From contig NW_008705569.1 in the NCBI RefSeq assembly GCF_000186865.1, forward strand, positions 749,307 to 813,306: a DNA stretch of 64,000 nt, written 5' to 3'. Shown in pieces: positions 50,240-59,727 of this stretch. Every line of letters begins with the position of its first letter. Within the stretch, counting starts at the first letter, position 1. This stretch comes from Aureococcus anophagefferens. Its lineage: Eukaryota > Sar > Pelagophyceae > Pelagomonadales > Pelagomonadaceae. Position numbers and translations under genes: made by a program. The notes beneath the pieces were generated by a model, which saw only the letters and a program-made list of their open reading frames with translations, did not search any database and was not told the DNA's origin.

Positions 50240-51013
50240 ATGGCCCGACTTGTAACATGCATCCTGCTGCCGCTGGCCGCGGCCTTCACGCGGCCCACGC
50301 GCTCCGTGCGTCATCCCGCGCAGCCGTTGCACGCGGTCGACCCGGTGGTGGCCGTCGCGGCCGTCGCGGCGGTGCCGACGGGCTACTTCTTCTACACCAT
50401 GCAGCAGGAGAAGGACGCGGCCGACACGAACGGCGTCGTCGCCGCGCCGACGCCGGCGCCCGCGCCCGCGCCGGCGCCGGCGCTGCCGGCCTTCTTCGCG
50501 CCGAAGAAGAAGACGCCGGCGGCGACCATGGCCAAGGCGGCCTGGTCCGGCGACGCGTTCGGAGCGTCTAAGTGGCCCGTCGCGCCCGCGCCGCCGCCGC
50601 CGCCGCGCGCCGCGCCCGTCTTCCGCCGCGCGGCCTGGTCCGGGTCGCCCTACGCGTCCATCGTGCGCAGCGCGGCGGTCGCCCAGCAGCGCGCCGACGG
50701 GGCCGCGGCGTCGGCGAAGCGGAAGGCCAAGCTGGCCAAGCGCGGCATCAAGCCGCGGCCGGCCGCCGCCTTCGAGCGCGCGGCCTGGAGCGGTTCGTGC
50801 TACGACTCGCCGACGCGCGCCACGGCCGCCAAGGCGGGCTTCTTCGCCGGCCTGCTCGGCCGGTTCCGGCGGAAGCGCAAGGCCGACGCCGCGCCCGCAA
50901 AGGCCGCAAAGGCCGCGCCGGCGGGCCCGCCGACGGCCGCCGCGTGGCGCGCGGCCTGCGACGCCTCGGGCGTGACGTCCTACGCGGACTTCGGCGTCCG
51001 GCTCGCCGCCTGA
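50240..51013 (+). CDS. Plastid-type protein with three AAWSG motifs
   Basis: 257 residues. MARLVTCILLPLAAAFTRPT is a signal peptide then Phe, followed by a basic Ser/Pro stretch: a bipartite plastid presequence. A hydrophobic helix (VVAVAAVAAVPTGYFFY, about 36-53) and an Ala-Pro linker follow. Three motifs KAAWSGDAF, RAAWSGSPY and RAAWSGSCY (Trp at 102, 133, 183) are separated by basic or Pro-rich linkers. The end (AAAWRAACDASGVTSYADFG) reads as a small folded module. Function unknown. The Trp-motif/linker layout echoes the repeat cluster 4 kb away. It starts 110 bp after the oxidoreductase stop on the same strand. Confidence 0.65.
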   Translation: MARLVTCILLPLAAAFTRPTRSVRHPAQPLHAVDPVVAVAAVAAVPTGYFFYTMQQEKDAADTNGVVAAPTPAPAPAPAPALPAFFAPKKKTPAATMAKAAWSGDAFGASKWPVAPAPPPPPRAAPVFRRAAWSGSPYASIVRSAAVAQQRADGAAASAKRKAKLAKRGIKPRPAAAFERAAWSGSCYDSPTRATAAKAGFFAGLLGRFRRKRKADAAPAKAAKAAPAGPPTAAAWRAACDASGVTSYADFGVRLAA

Positions 51014-51096
51014 GCGAGGTCTCGGGAGCGGCGGCGTTAATCGCGGGGAGAGCAAAACGGGCGGGGGCAACGCGCGGGGAAACCGGCGTCGGCGGG

Positions 51097-52434
51097 CTAC
51101 TTCTTGAGCATGGGCGAGAACTCGCCGCCGGAGAGGGGCGTGCTGATCTTGCCGACGTAGGCGGCCGCGACGAGGAGGGGCATGGGCACGAACATGGACA
51201 CGAGCGTCGTCCAGATGAGGATATCCGCGCCGACGCCCGTGTAGTCCCAGAAGACCGTCGTGAGGTAGGGCACGAGCGACGCGCCGAAGTTGAGGCCGAA
51301 CATGACGATCGACATGCCCTCCTCCGTCGCGATCGTCATCCGGTTCACGAGGTCGTAGCAGTAGCCGACGCAGGGCCCGTTGCCCAGCCCGTACAGGCTG
51401 AGCCCGAGCCAGAAGCAGACGCCCGAGTTCGGGAAGATCGTCGTGAGGAGCATCCCGAAGGTCCCCGTGAAGAGCCACGCCGTCAAATGGACGAAGATCG
51501 CGCGCGTCGGCTGCTTCTTGAGGTTGATCTGGTCCTGGAGCCCCACCAAGCGGCCGATGGTGATCATGATCCAGAGGAGGAGGAGCGCCACGGACGCCTT
51601 GGACGACGAGACGACGCCCGTCTGGCGCACGTACGTCGTGATGTACGACGTCGTGTCGACCTTCCCGCCGATCAACCAGAAGACCGTGCACCCGAACAGG
51701 AACTCGAGGTGGTAGGGCCCCTTGGGCGCCTTGTCGCCCTTGCCGTTGGCGCCGACGCGGGGCGGCAGCTGGGCCTTGATCTCCGGCGTCTCCGGGTGCG
51801 GCGCCGCGTACAACGCCGCCGCGTTCAGCACCGAGATCGTCGCGAGCGTCGCGTACTGCGCGAACAGCTCGCCCGTGATGATCTCGATCAACGGCACCAA
51901 GGCCCCGGCGATGGCGAAGCACACCGTGTTCGCGCCGAGCCAGGGCCCCGCGTGGACGCCGTGGACCTTTCGCGTCATGATCTGGCACCCCGTGTCCAAC
52001 GTCGCCGTGCAGAGGCCCATGAGGAACCAGGTCACGTGGAGCACCCAGACGTCGTGCACAAAGGGCATGTAGAGCAGCACGGCGGACAACGCGAGGAGCA
52101 CGACGACCATGATGTGGTTCCCCCGGCGCGGCGGCGCGTAGAGCCGCGCGCTGGACAGCGCGCCCGTGATCGCGCCGACGCCGCGCGCGATGAAGACCGT
52201 GCCCACGGCCGTCGCCGTCGTGCCGCAGTCCTCGGCGAGCGAGCTCAGCGTCGACCCCAGCGCCACGAGGACGATGCCGCAGACGCCCATGGCGTTCGCA
52301 TAACACAAGCCCCACCAGAGCCGCAGGTTCGCGATCTCCTGCGTCTCGTGGTAGTGCGCCTCGAGCTTGGCCGACTCCGCGGCGATGGACCGCTGCTTGT
52401 CGAGCAGGGGCGCGCCGTCCTCGACATCCGCCAT
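51097..52434 (-). CDS. Major facilitator transporter, MFSD4/NaGLT1-like
   Basis: 445 residues, 12 membrane helices in two halves with a cytosolic loop (GANGKGDKAPKGPYHLEF). CYANAMGVCGIVLVALGSTL and the loop-2 region GVGAITGALSSARLYA match the first helices and GA(I/L)xG segment of MFSD4-like sugar transporters. LGLSLYGLGNGPCVGYCYDL is a family-type helix in the second half. Known members carry glucose with sodium or proton. The specificity here is inferred from resemblance only. It is divergent from the helicase gene. Confidence 0.78.
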   Translation of the reverse strand: MADVEDGAPLLDKQRSIAAESAKLEAHYHETQEIANLRLWWGLCYANAMGVCGIVLVALGSTLSSLAEDCGTTATAVGTVFIARGVGAITGALSSARLYAPPRRGNHIMVVVLLALSAVLLYMPFVHDVWVLHVTWFLMGLCTATLDTGCQIMTRKVHGVHAGPWLGANTVCFAIAGALVPLIEIITGELFAQYATLATISVLNAAALYAAPHPETPEIKAQLPPRVGANGKGDKAPKGPYHLEFLFGCTVFWLIGGKVDTTSYITTYVRQTGVVSSSKASVALLLLWIMITIGRLVGLQDQINLKKQPTRAIFVHLTAWLFTGTFGMLLTTIFPNSGVCFWLGLSLYGLGNGPCVGYCYDLVNRMTIATEEGMSIVMFGLNFGASLVPYLTTVFWDYTGVGADILIWTTLVSMFVPMPLLVAAAYVGKISTPLSGGEFSPMLKK

Positions 52435-52946
52435 GTGGCTGCCGCCGAGACGAGCGTCTCTATACGTGTACGTCGCGAGTGGCGTCGGAGGCGAGATCGA
52501 AAGACACAGGTCTGGGCTGCTGTGGCAACTTTAGCATGCGTCGAGCCTGCGCCGACGACGTCGCCAACGTCGTCGGCCGCGCACTCGGGCACCAGCCCCG
52601 CGCACTCGGGCACCGGCCGCATCGTGCGCCGCCGCGTCGCGGCGGGCACGCGGCGTCGCGGCTGTGTTCGACTCGTTTAGGAACAGCGCCGTGGCACGCG
52701 CGCCCGACTCGGACGGTCGGCCCGGGTGCTGCCGCGGTGCTCGGGCCACGCGACTCCACGTCGCGAGGACGAGAAGGTACGAGACCACACCATCGCAACG
52801 CGGGGACGACGAACCTTCCAAGGGGCGGGGTCCGGGTGCTTCAAACAAATAGGTGAAGCACTGTTACCCATGCATTTGCCGAAGGCGATAGAAGCCGCCA
52901 TCCGAGCCTCGTCGAGCTGCTCACCACCACCGACGCGCGCTCTCAC
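52435..52946. other. Divergent intergenic region with a short direct repeat
   Basis: About 510 bp between divergent MFS and helicase starts. CGCACTCGGGCACC occurs twice near 52580 and 52600. Small frames on both strands have no coding signal. It should contain both promoters. Confidence 0.45.
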
Positions 52947-55121
52947 ATGGGCAAAAAAGGGCACAACAAAGGCGGCAAGGCCAAGCCGGCCTACATGCGG
53001 GACCCGACGGAGGAGATCGCGGAGCTCGAGCGGCGCATCGCCGAGGAGTCGCCGCGGCGCGGCTGGTGCCCGGGCGCCGACGAGAGCGCCGCGCGCTTCG
53101 ACGCCCTGCCGCTGAGCTCGCGGACGCTCCAGGGCTTAACGAGCGGCGGCTTCGAGACCATGAAGCCCATCCAGCGCTGCGCGATCCCCCACGCGCTCGC
53201 CGGCCGCGACGTCCTCGGCGCCGCGCGGACCGGCTCCGGCAAGACGTTGGCGTTCCTCGTGCCCGCGCTCGAGGCGCTCTACCGGCACCGCTGGTCCGCG
53301 GGCGACGGTTTAGGCGCCCTGATCATCTCGCCGACGCGGGAGCTCGCGGCGCAGATCTTCGACGTGCTCCGGAAGGCGGGGTCGTGCCACGACGTGTCCG
53401 CGGGTCTGATCACCGGCGGCGGCCGCGACTTCGACGCGGAGCGCGACCGCGTGGGCCGCATGTGCCTGCTCGTGGCGACGCCGGGCCGCGTGCTGCAGCA
53501 CGCCGAGGAGTCGCCGGCCTTCGACGCGACGGGGCTGCTCGCGCTCGTCGTCGACGAGGCGGATCGCGTCGTCGACATGGGCTTCGCGGCCCAGGTCGAC
53601 AGTTTGGTCGCCTACCTGCCGCAGCAGCGCCAGACCATGCTGTTTTCGGCCACTTTAGCGGGCTTCGCCGGCGCGCCCGAGGCCGCGCTGTCGTCGCGGC
53701 TCGGGCGGCTCCGGGGCCTCGTCGACGCCAAGACCGTGGAATTCGTCGCCGCGCGCGACGAGCGCGCGCTGGTCGCGGGCGCCGCCGGCGAGGCGTCGCA
53801 ACCGACGGGCGCGCCGACGCCCAAGGCCCTGGACCAGTGCCGCGTGACCTGCGGTCTCGAGGAAAAGATGGACGCGTTGTACGCGTTCGTGAAGGCGCAC
53901 CTCAAGTGCAAGACGATCGTCTTCGTGAGCTCGTGCGCGCAGGCGCGCTTCCTCCTCGAGGCGCTGCGCGGCACGCAGCCCGGCGTGCCGCTCCTGGCCC
54001 TCCACGGCAAGCAGTCCCAGGGGAAGCGCACGGCGACCTTCGAGGACTACAAGCGGAAAACCGCGGCGGTGCTGTTCGCGACGGACGTCGCCGCGCGGGG
54101 CCTCGACGTGCCCGACGTCGACTGGGTCGTCCAGCTCGACGCGCCCGAGGACGCCGAGGCCTACGTCCACCGCGCGGGCCGCGCGGCGCGCAACGGCCGC
54201 CCGGGCAAGGCCATGCTCGTGCTCCTGCCGAGCGAGGAGCCGCGCATGGCGGAACTGCTCGCCGCGGCGAAGATCCCCGTCAAGAAGGTCGCGATCAACG
54301 GCAAGCGCACCTTCTCCGCCGCGAAGCACGTCGAGGCCCTCGTCGCGGCGCGGCCCGAGGTCAAGGCTTTAGCGCAGAAGTGCTTCTCCGCGTACGTCCG
54401 TTCCGTCGTCCTCGCGGCGGACAAGGCGCTCTTCGACGCGTCGAAGCTGCCGCTCAAGGCCTTCGCCACGAGCCTGGGCCTCGCGAACGCGCCGCGCGTC
54501 AAGCTCCCCGGCGACACGCGGGCCGCGGAGGCCGCGCGCGCCGAGGGCCACGCGGCGAAGAACGCGAACCGGAAGCTCCAGAAGCTCAAGGAGCAGATCG
54601 CCGCGGCCAAGGCGGCGAAGCGCGGCGTCGCCGCGGCGCCGGCGACGGCGGCGGAGAGCTCCGGCGACGACGACTCGGACGACGACGTCCTCGTGTCCGC
54701 GAAGCGCGGGCCCGAGCGCGACGTCGACGCGATCGAGGTCGCGGCCGTCGACAAGCCCCTGTCGCGCAAGAAGGCGCGGAAGCAGCGCATCGACGGCGCG
54801 GGCGAGGCCCGGAGCTCGCGGGCCACGAAGCTCGCCTTCGACGACGACGGCAAGGTCTCGGACCGCTCCGCGGCCGCGTCCTTTGCCGAGGGCGCGGCGA
54901 CGAAGGCCGGCGCCGCGCTCGCCGCGGCGAACGCGGACTTCGTCGACCGCGTCCGCGCGCGCCTCGCCGAGACCGACGGCGAGGACCGCGCGCGCGAGAA
55001 GGAGCGCCGCAAGGCCCTCAAGCTCGCCCGCAAGGCGAAGCGCAAGCGGCCGGACGACGACGACGGCGGCCCGGGCGCCGTCGCCGTGCTCGGCGGCGGC
55101 TCGGACGACGACTCGGACTGA
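52947..55121 (+). CDS. DDX10: DEAD-box RNA helicase DDX10/Dbp4, ribosome biogenesis
   Basis: 724 residues. The Q motif region is GGFETMKPIQRCAIPHAL; motif I GAARTGSGKT; motif Ia ISPTRELAAQ; motif II VVDEADRVVDMGF; motif III FSATL; the C-terminal RecA half has TIVFVSSCAQARFL, ATDVAARGLD and HRAGRAAR. The phrase VLGAARTGSGKTLAFLVP with LYRHRWSAGDGLGALIISPTREL is specific to DDX10/Dbp4. The tail (about 500-724) is Lys/Asp-rich with KKARKQR and DDDSDDDV. In other eukaryotes this helicase acts in U3/U14-dependent 18S pre-rRNA processing in the nucleolus. It ends 26 bp from the convergent nucleoporin gene. Confidence 0.93.
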   Translation: MGKKGHNKGGKAKPAYMRDPTEEIAELERRIAEESPRRGWCPGADESAARFDALPLSSRTLQGLTSGGFETMKPIQRCAIPHALAGRDVLGAARTGSGKTLAFLVPALEALYRHRWSAGDGLGALIISPTRELAAQIFDVLRKAGSCHDVSAGLITGGGRDFDAERDRVGRMCLLVATPGRVLQHAEESPAFDATGLLALVVDEADRVVDMGFAAQVDSLVAYLPQQRQTMLFSATLAGFAGAPEAALSSRLGRLRGLVDAKTVEFVAARDERALVAGAAGEASQPTGAPTPKALDQCRVTCGLEEKMDALYAFVKAHLKCKTIVFVSSCAQARFLLEALRGTQPGVPLLALHGKQSQGKRTATFEDYKRKTAAVLFATDVAARGLDVPDVDWVVQLDAPEDAEAYVHRAGRAARNGRPGKAMLVLLPSEEPRMAELLAAAKIPVKKVAINGKRTFSAAKHVEALVAARPEVKALAQKCFSAYVRSVVLAADKALFDASKLPLKAFATSLGLANAPRVKLPGDTRAAEAARAEGHAAKNANRKLQKLKEQIAAAKAAKRGVAAAPATAAESSGDDDSDDDVLVSAKRGPERDVDAIEVAAVDKPLSRKKARKQRIDGAGEARSSRATKLAFDDDGKVSDRSAAASFAEGAATKAGAALAAANADFVDRVRARLAETDGEDRAREKERRKALKLARKAKRKRPDDDDGGPGAVAVLGGGSDDDSD

Positions 55122-55147
55122 CCTAAGGCACGCTTACCTCGTAGCTT

Positions 55148-58100
55148 TTACGCGAGGATGCCGCGCTCCGCGGCCGCGGCGACGACGTCGTTCGCGCACG
55201 CGTCGAGGCGCGCGTCGAGCGCCGCGAGGAACGCGTCGTAGGCGCCGCGGAGGTCGCCGCGGTCGCCGGATTCCAGCGCGGCGTCGCAGGCGTCCTGGAG
55301 GTCGTCGAGGAGGGCCACGGGGAGGAAGGACACGTTGCCCGCCTCGGGCCGCGAACCGTTCGTCGACGGCGGCTCGGCCAGCACCGAGGCCGCGGCCGCG
55401 CACGCGTCGGCGAGGCGGCCGTGGTCGAGGTAGAGCGCGACGAGTTTCGGCGCGTCGCCGCCGCGCCCCGCGAAGGACGGCCCGCCCGCGCCGGCCATGC
55501 GGTCGTGGAGGAATTTTGGCAGGCCGCGGCCCGCCGCGAGGTACGGCGCCGCCGCCGCGCGACACAACCCGAAGTTCGACGCGACGCCGTCGCGCGCCAG
55601 CGCCGCCTCGAGCACGGCCTCGGCGCGGTCGCCGGGCGTCGACGCCACGGGCGCGCCGAGGGGCCCCGGCGCCGGCGCGCCGCCCGTCGACTCGGCGTAG
55701 ACGCGCGACCGGTCGTCGCGGAACTCGCCGCCGGGCGCGCCCGCCGCCGCGTGGCCCGCCAGCGCGAAGACGGCGGCGGCCTCGACGTCGGGCCCCAGGG
55801 GCTGGGCCGCGTCCAAAGCATCGCCGTGGTTGCCGCGGCGCGCGAGCTCCAGGGCCGCGTCGCGCGGGCCGAGGCGGCTCCCGCCGAGGCGGAGCCGGCT
55901 CCGCCGGAGCCGGTTCCGGCCGGCGAGGTCGTCGCGGCAGGTCAGCGCGAGGGCGTCGCCGCCGCGCGCGGGCCGCTGCGCGACGAAGCGGGCCGAAGGC
56001 GGCGCGGCCGCGAGGCACGCGTCCGCGGCCGCGTCCGCGGCGAGCGCCGCGGCCGTCGCCTTGGGCGAGTGCAGCCCGTCCAGGCGCCCCGCGACCTCGA
56101 CGAAGACCGCCGCCGCGCCGGCGAAGTCGCGGGCCCCGACGCGGAGCGCCGCGGCGATCTTGTACGCGTCGACGGATCGCGCGGCGTCGAAGCGGCAGCG
56201 GTCGTCGTAGCCGAGGAAGTCCGCCGCGAAGGCGTCGTCGACGGGGTCGCGCCGCGCCAACTTCAACAGCGCGGCGTCGACGAGCGCGTGGCCGTCGCCC
56301 CAGGGCGCCGCGACGAGCCGCGCGGCCGCGCCGCGATCCAGCAGCTCGCGCGCGAGCCGGGGCACGCGCTCCCCGGGGTCCGTATTGGCCTTGGCCGCCG
56401 CGCGGCCCCAGTCGCCGAGGGCGAGGTCGAGCTCGAAGGCCCAGGCGTCGAGGGCGAGGCCCGCGTCGCTTTGGTCTTTCGGCGCGAGCCGCGCGAGCCG
56501 CGCGGCGGCCGCGCGGCCGCGCGCGTCGGACGCGCAGGACCGCAGCATGCGCGCCTTGGCGGACGTGAAGGCGAGGTCGTCGCCCGACAGCGCCAGACGC
56601 GCCGCGTAGGCCGCGGCGGCGGCCTCGAGGCGCGCCGCGCCGCCGCGCGCGGCCTCGGCGTCGCCTAAAGCTTCCGCGGCGGCGGCGACGTCTCCCGCCC
56701 GCGCGGCGAGCTGGCGCCGGCGCCGCAGGGACGCGTAGGCCGGCTGGCCGCTCTCCCGCAAATACACGTCGAGGCGGCTCGGCGACCCGGGCCCGAGCAC
56801 GCCGCTCCAGGCCGCGCCCGCCGCGAGCGCGCCGAGGTACGCGCCGCCGCCGGCTCCCGCGCCCGCGACGCGCGCCGCGGCCGCGCACCGGTCCAGGAAC
56901 GCGTTGCCCGGCCCGCCGCCCTCGACGAGCTGGCCGTCGGGCGCCAGGAGCCCCGCGAGCGCCGGCTCGCGGCGGTCGAGCCAGTGCGCGCGGTCGTCGC
57001 GGCCGTCCGCGAACGACACGCGGCGCGCCTTCCGCGGCGCCGCGCCGTCCGCGGGCGCGTCGCTCGCGAGCCAGGCCGTGACCCTCAGATCGCGGGCCAC
57101 GGCGAGGCTCGCGTCGGCGAGGGGCTCGCCCGCGCCGCCCGCGGCGACGCCCAGCAGCGCCGCGGCCGCGACGGCGACGGCCGCGCCGTAGAGATCTTCC
57201 GCGGCCGCCGCGGCCGCGGCCGCGAGCCCCGCGCGCGCGAGCGCCGACGGCGCGTTCCGCGCGTAGGCGTGGTCGCCGCCCGCGGGCGCCAGGGCGCCGG
57301 CTAAAAGCCGCCCCGCCGTCGCCTCGTCGACGAGCGACGACACCGAGAACGGCGTGGCGTCGTCGCCGCCGACCGCGGCCGCGCACGCGGCCGCGAAGGC
57401 CGGGTCCGCCGCGGCGTGCGTCGCCGCGGCGGCCCGCGCCTCGGCGGCGACGCGGTGCGCCGCGTCCGGGTCGCGCGTCGCGAGGAGCGCGTCGAGCGCG
57501 GTCCCGAGATCGCGCGCTTCCGCGGACGGCGCCGCGAGGAGCGGCGCGAGCGCGGGCGCCCGGCAGTGGGTCTCGAGGGCCGCCGCCGTCCACCGGACGT
57601 GCTCGAGCCGCGGCAGGAGCTGCTGGAGCCCCGCCGCGGCGCAGAGCGGCGGCGCCGCGACGACGGCGTCCGATGAGGACGACACGAAGCCGAGCGGCGC
57701 CGCTTCCGCGACGGCCTGCGCGTCCGCGAGGTGGAGGAAGCTCCGCCAGGCGCCGCAGAGCGCGGCGCACTTGACCTCCAGCGACGCCCGGTCGTCGCGG
57801 AGCGACCGGCGGAAGGCGTCGCGGCACGCGTCCAAAGCGCCGTCGACGACCGCGTCCGGGCCGACGTCGCGCCGCAGCACCGACGGCAACCCGTACGCGA
57901 GCGCGTTGCCCAGGGCCCGCGCCGTGAAGCGGCCCGGCAGGCACAGGCGCTTGAGGAAGTGGGCCTCGATGGCCGCCGAGGCCGCGGGCCACCCGTCGTC
58001 GCCCCCGAAGAGCGACGCCCACGACGCCGCCGCGGCCCTGGCTTCGAGCGCGGCGTCGCCCGCGTCGCGCCGCGCGGCCCGCGCGCCGCCCAGCGCCGGC

Positions 58101-59302
58101 GCGTGGGCGACCGCCGCGACGTCCGGCGCCCCGCCGTCGATGGCGTGGGACGCCAACAAAGCTGCATCAGTGTCGCACGACGGGGCGCCCGTCGGCGGCC
58201 GGTCGCGCGCCCAGTAGGACCAGAGCGTCCCGCCCGACGCCTCGAGGCACCGGAGCTCGGCGGCCTGCGCCGGCGCGCCGTCGCGCCAGCGCGGCGCGTC
58301 GAGGCGCGCGACGACGGCCGCCGCCGGGTTTCGCGCTCCGTCCGCCGCGACGCCCGCGTCGATCAAAGCCAGCGCCGGAATCGGCGCGTCGTCGAGCACC
58401 GCGGCCACGGCGAAGCCGCCGGCGCCCTCGACGCCGACGAGGCGCGTCCCGGGGCCCAGCCGCGGCGCGACGCCGTCGCCGCGCAGCGTCTCGCGCAGAT
58501 CCAGCGAATGCGCGAGCGCGCCGGTGGACCCGAGCCAGACCCCGAGGCGCCAGTCCGCGCGGAGGCCCGCGACGACGCACCGCTCGAGCGACGACCCGTC
58601 GCCGCCGGAGCAGACGGCGACGACCGTCAGCCCCTGCTCGTCGTCGCCGCTCGGCGCGCCGACGAGGCCCGCGACCAAGCGGCCGACGACGCCGCGCGCG
58701 CCGGAACCGTCCCGCAAAACGCGGAAGGAGCTCAGCTCCGCGGCGTCGCCGAGCTGCACGGCCGCGACGCCGCCGCCGCGGCCGGGGGCCAGGGGGAGCA
58801 GGAGGCCCCGGGGCGCGGCCCAGCGCGCGGCCGCGGGCGCCGCGACGCCGGGCCCGCCGAGGACCGCGTCGAGCGACACTTTGACGCCGCCGCAGTGGCG
58901 CTCGCGGCACGCGCGCGCGAGCGCCGACGCGCCGGCCGTCGGCGGGAAGTAGAGCACGTGGGCGTGGCCCGCCGTGGCGACGGCGACGACGACGCGGTCG
59001 CTCGCGGCGCTCGGCGCGAACGCGCGGCAGCAGCACGGCGCGCCGCGCGGCGCCGGCGACGCGAGCGCGACGGCGACGCGGTTCGCCTCGAGCTCCGGCG
59101 CCGCGAGCGTCTCCTCGCAGAGCGTGAGCACGTCGCCCCGGACGCGCCAGAGCAGGAGCCGCGTCGGCGACAGGACGCAGCCGCCGCCGACGGCGCCCAG
59201 GGCCGCGGCGTCGACCGGCGCCTTGGCCCAGGACGTCGACAGGCCCACGAACGGCGCCGTCGTGTGGACCATGTAGGCCTCGAGGCGCGGCTGCTGCGCC
59301 AT
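55148..59302 (-). CDS. NUP160: Nuclear pore outer-ring protein Nup160-like
   Basis: 1384 residues from MAQQPRLEAYMVHTTAP. The first about 420 residues are beta-rich (TRLLLWRVRGDVLTL, RVVVAVATAGHAHVLYFPP) and fit the Nup160 propeller. The remainder is a long helical solenoid. RSVDAYKIAAALRVGARDFAGAAAVFVEVAGRL and LPKFLHDRMAG with LVALYLDHGRLADACAAAASVL match landmark segments of Nup160/Nup120. In the Y-complex this protein scaffolds the nuclear pore. Conservation is low and composition Ala-rich, so the call rests on these landmarks and the overall length. Frames in other phases across this region are shadows. Confidence 0.75.
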   Translation of the reverse strand: MAQQPRLEAYMVHTTAPFVGLSTSWAKAPVDAAALGAVGGGCVLSPTRLLLWRVRGDVLTLCEETLAAPELEANRVAVALASPAPRGAPCCCRAFAPSAASDRVVVAVATAGHAHVLYFPPTAGASALARACRERHCGGVKVSLDAVLGGPGVAAPAAARWAAPRGLLLPLAPGRGGGVAAVQLGDAAELSSFRVLRDGSGARGVVGRLVAGLVGAPSGDDEQGLTVVAVCSGGDGSSLERCVVAGLRADWRLGVWLGSTGALAHSLDLRETLRGDGVAPRLGPGTRLVGVEGAGGFAVAAVLDDAPIPALALIDAGVAADGARNPAAAVVARLDAPRWRDGAPAQAAELRCLEASGGTLWSYWARDRPPTGAPSCDTDAALLASHAIDGGAPDVAAVAHAPALGGARAARRDAGDAALEARAAAASWASLFGGDDGWPAASAAIEAHFLKRLCLPGRFTARALGNALAYGLPSVLRRDVGPDAVVDGALDACRDAFRRSLRDDRASLEVKCAALCGAWRSFLHLADAQAVAEAAPLGFVSSSSDAVVAAPPLCAAAGLQQLLPRLEHVRWTAAALETHCRAPALAPLLAAPSAEARDLGTALDALLATRDPDAAHRVAAEARAAAATHAAADPAFAAACAAAVGGDDATPFSVSSLVDEATAGRLLAGALAPAGGDHAYARNAPSALARAGLAAAAAAAAEDLYGAAVAVAAAALLGVAAGGAGEPLADASLAVARDLRVTAWLASDAPADGAAPRKARRVSFADGRDDRAHWLDRREPALAGLLAPDGQLVEGGGPGNAFLDRCAAAARVAGAGAGGGAYLGALAAGAAWSGVLGPGSPSRLDVYLRESGQPAYASLRRRRQLAARAGDVAAAAEALGDAEAARGGAARLEAAAAAYAARLALSGDDLAFTSAKARMLRSCASDARGRAAAARLARLAPKDQSDAGLALDAWAFELDLALGDWGRAAAKANTDPGERVPRLARELLDRGAAARLVAAPWGDGHALVDAALLKLARRDPVDDAFAADFLGYDDRCRFDAARSVDAYKIAAALRVGARDFAGAAAVFVEVAGRLDGLHSPKATAAALAADAAADACLAAAPPSARFVAQRPARGGDALALTCRDDLAGRNRLRRSRLRLGGSRLGPRDAALELARRGNHGDALDAAQPLGPDVEAAAVFALAGHAAAGAPGGEFRDDRSRVYAESTGGAPAPGPLGAPVASTPGDRAEAVLEAALARDGVASNFGLCRAAAAPYLAAGRGLPKFLHDRMAGAGGPSFAGRGGDAPKLVALYLDHGRLADACAAAASVLAEPPSTNGSRPEAGNVSFLPVALLDDLQDACDAALESGDRGDLRGAYDAFLAALDARLDACANDVVAAAAERGILA

Positions 59303-59727
59303 GATATGGCGTGGGTGCACGGCGCGGTCGTGCCCTTGCTGCCGGCGAGCTTGAGCGGCTCGGAGTCGAAGGCGCCAAGCCCGTGTCCGGCCGGGGTTTT
59401 TTGCACGCCAAGAGCCCTCCGCGCGTCGCGGGGTGGTCGGCGAAGCCCCGGATAATCCGGAATCCCCAGCCTCCACACACCGAGCGCTCCGACGACCAAG
59501 GAGCGTGTCCAGCGCCATCGATGGCGACGCGCTGCGCGGCCACGGTGCTGTGAATTTTTTGCCGCAGTGAGATTCATGGCGCTGACAAATCGAGGTGAGC
59601 GGCGACGAGTTTCCCCGACGCCTCGCGCGGCACAGACCCCACATTCGCGCAAGCGAAGCGCTCACACCTTGATCGATCGACCACACACCCGGCAAAAGAA
59701 ACACCTCAAGTGAGCACACCTCGACCG
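59303..59727. other. Bidirectional promoter region
   Basis: 425 bp between the divergent nucleoporin and membrane-protein genes. It is AT-richer than the flanking coding DNA in places (59530-59600). No individual motif can be supported. Confidence 0.4.
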
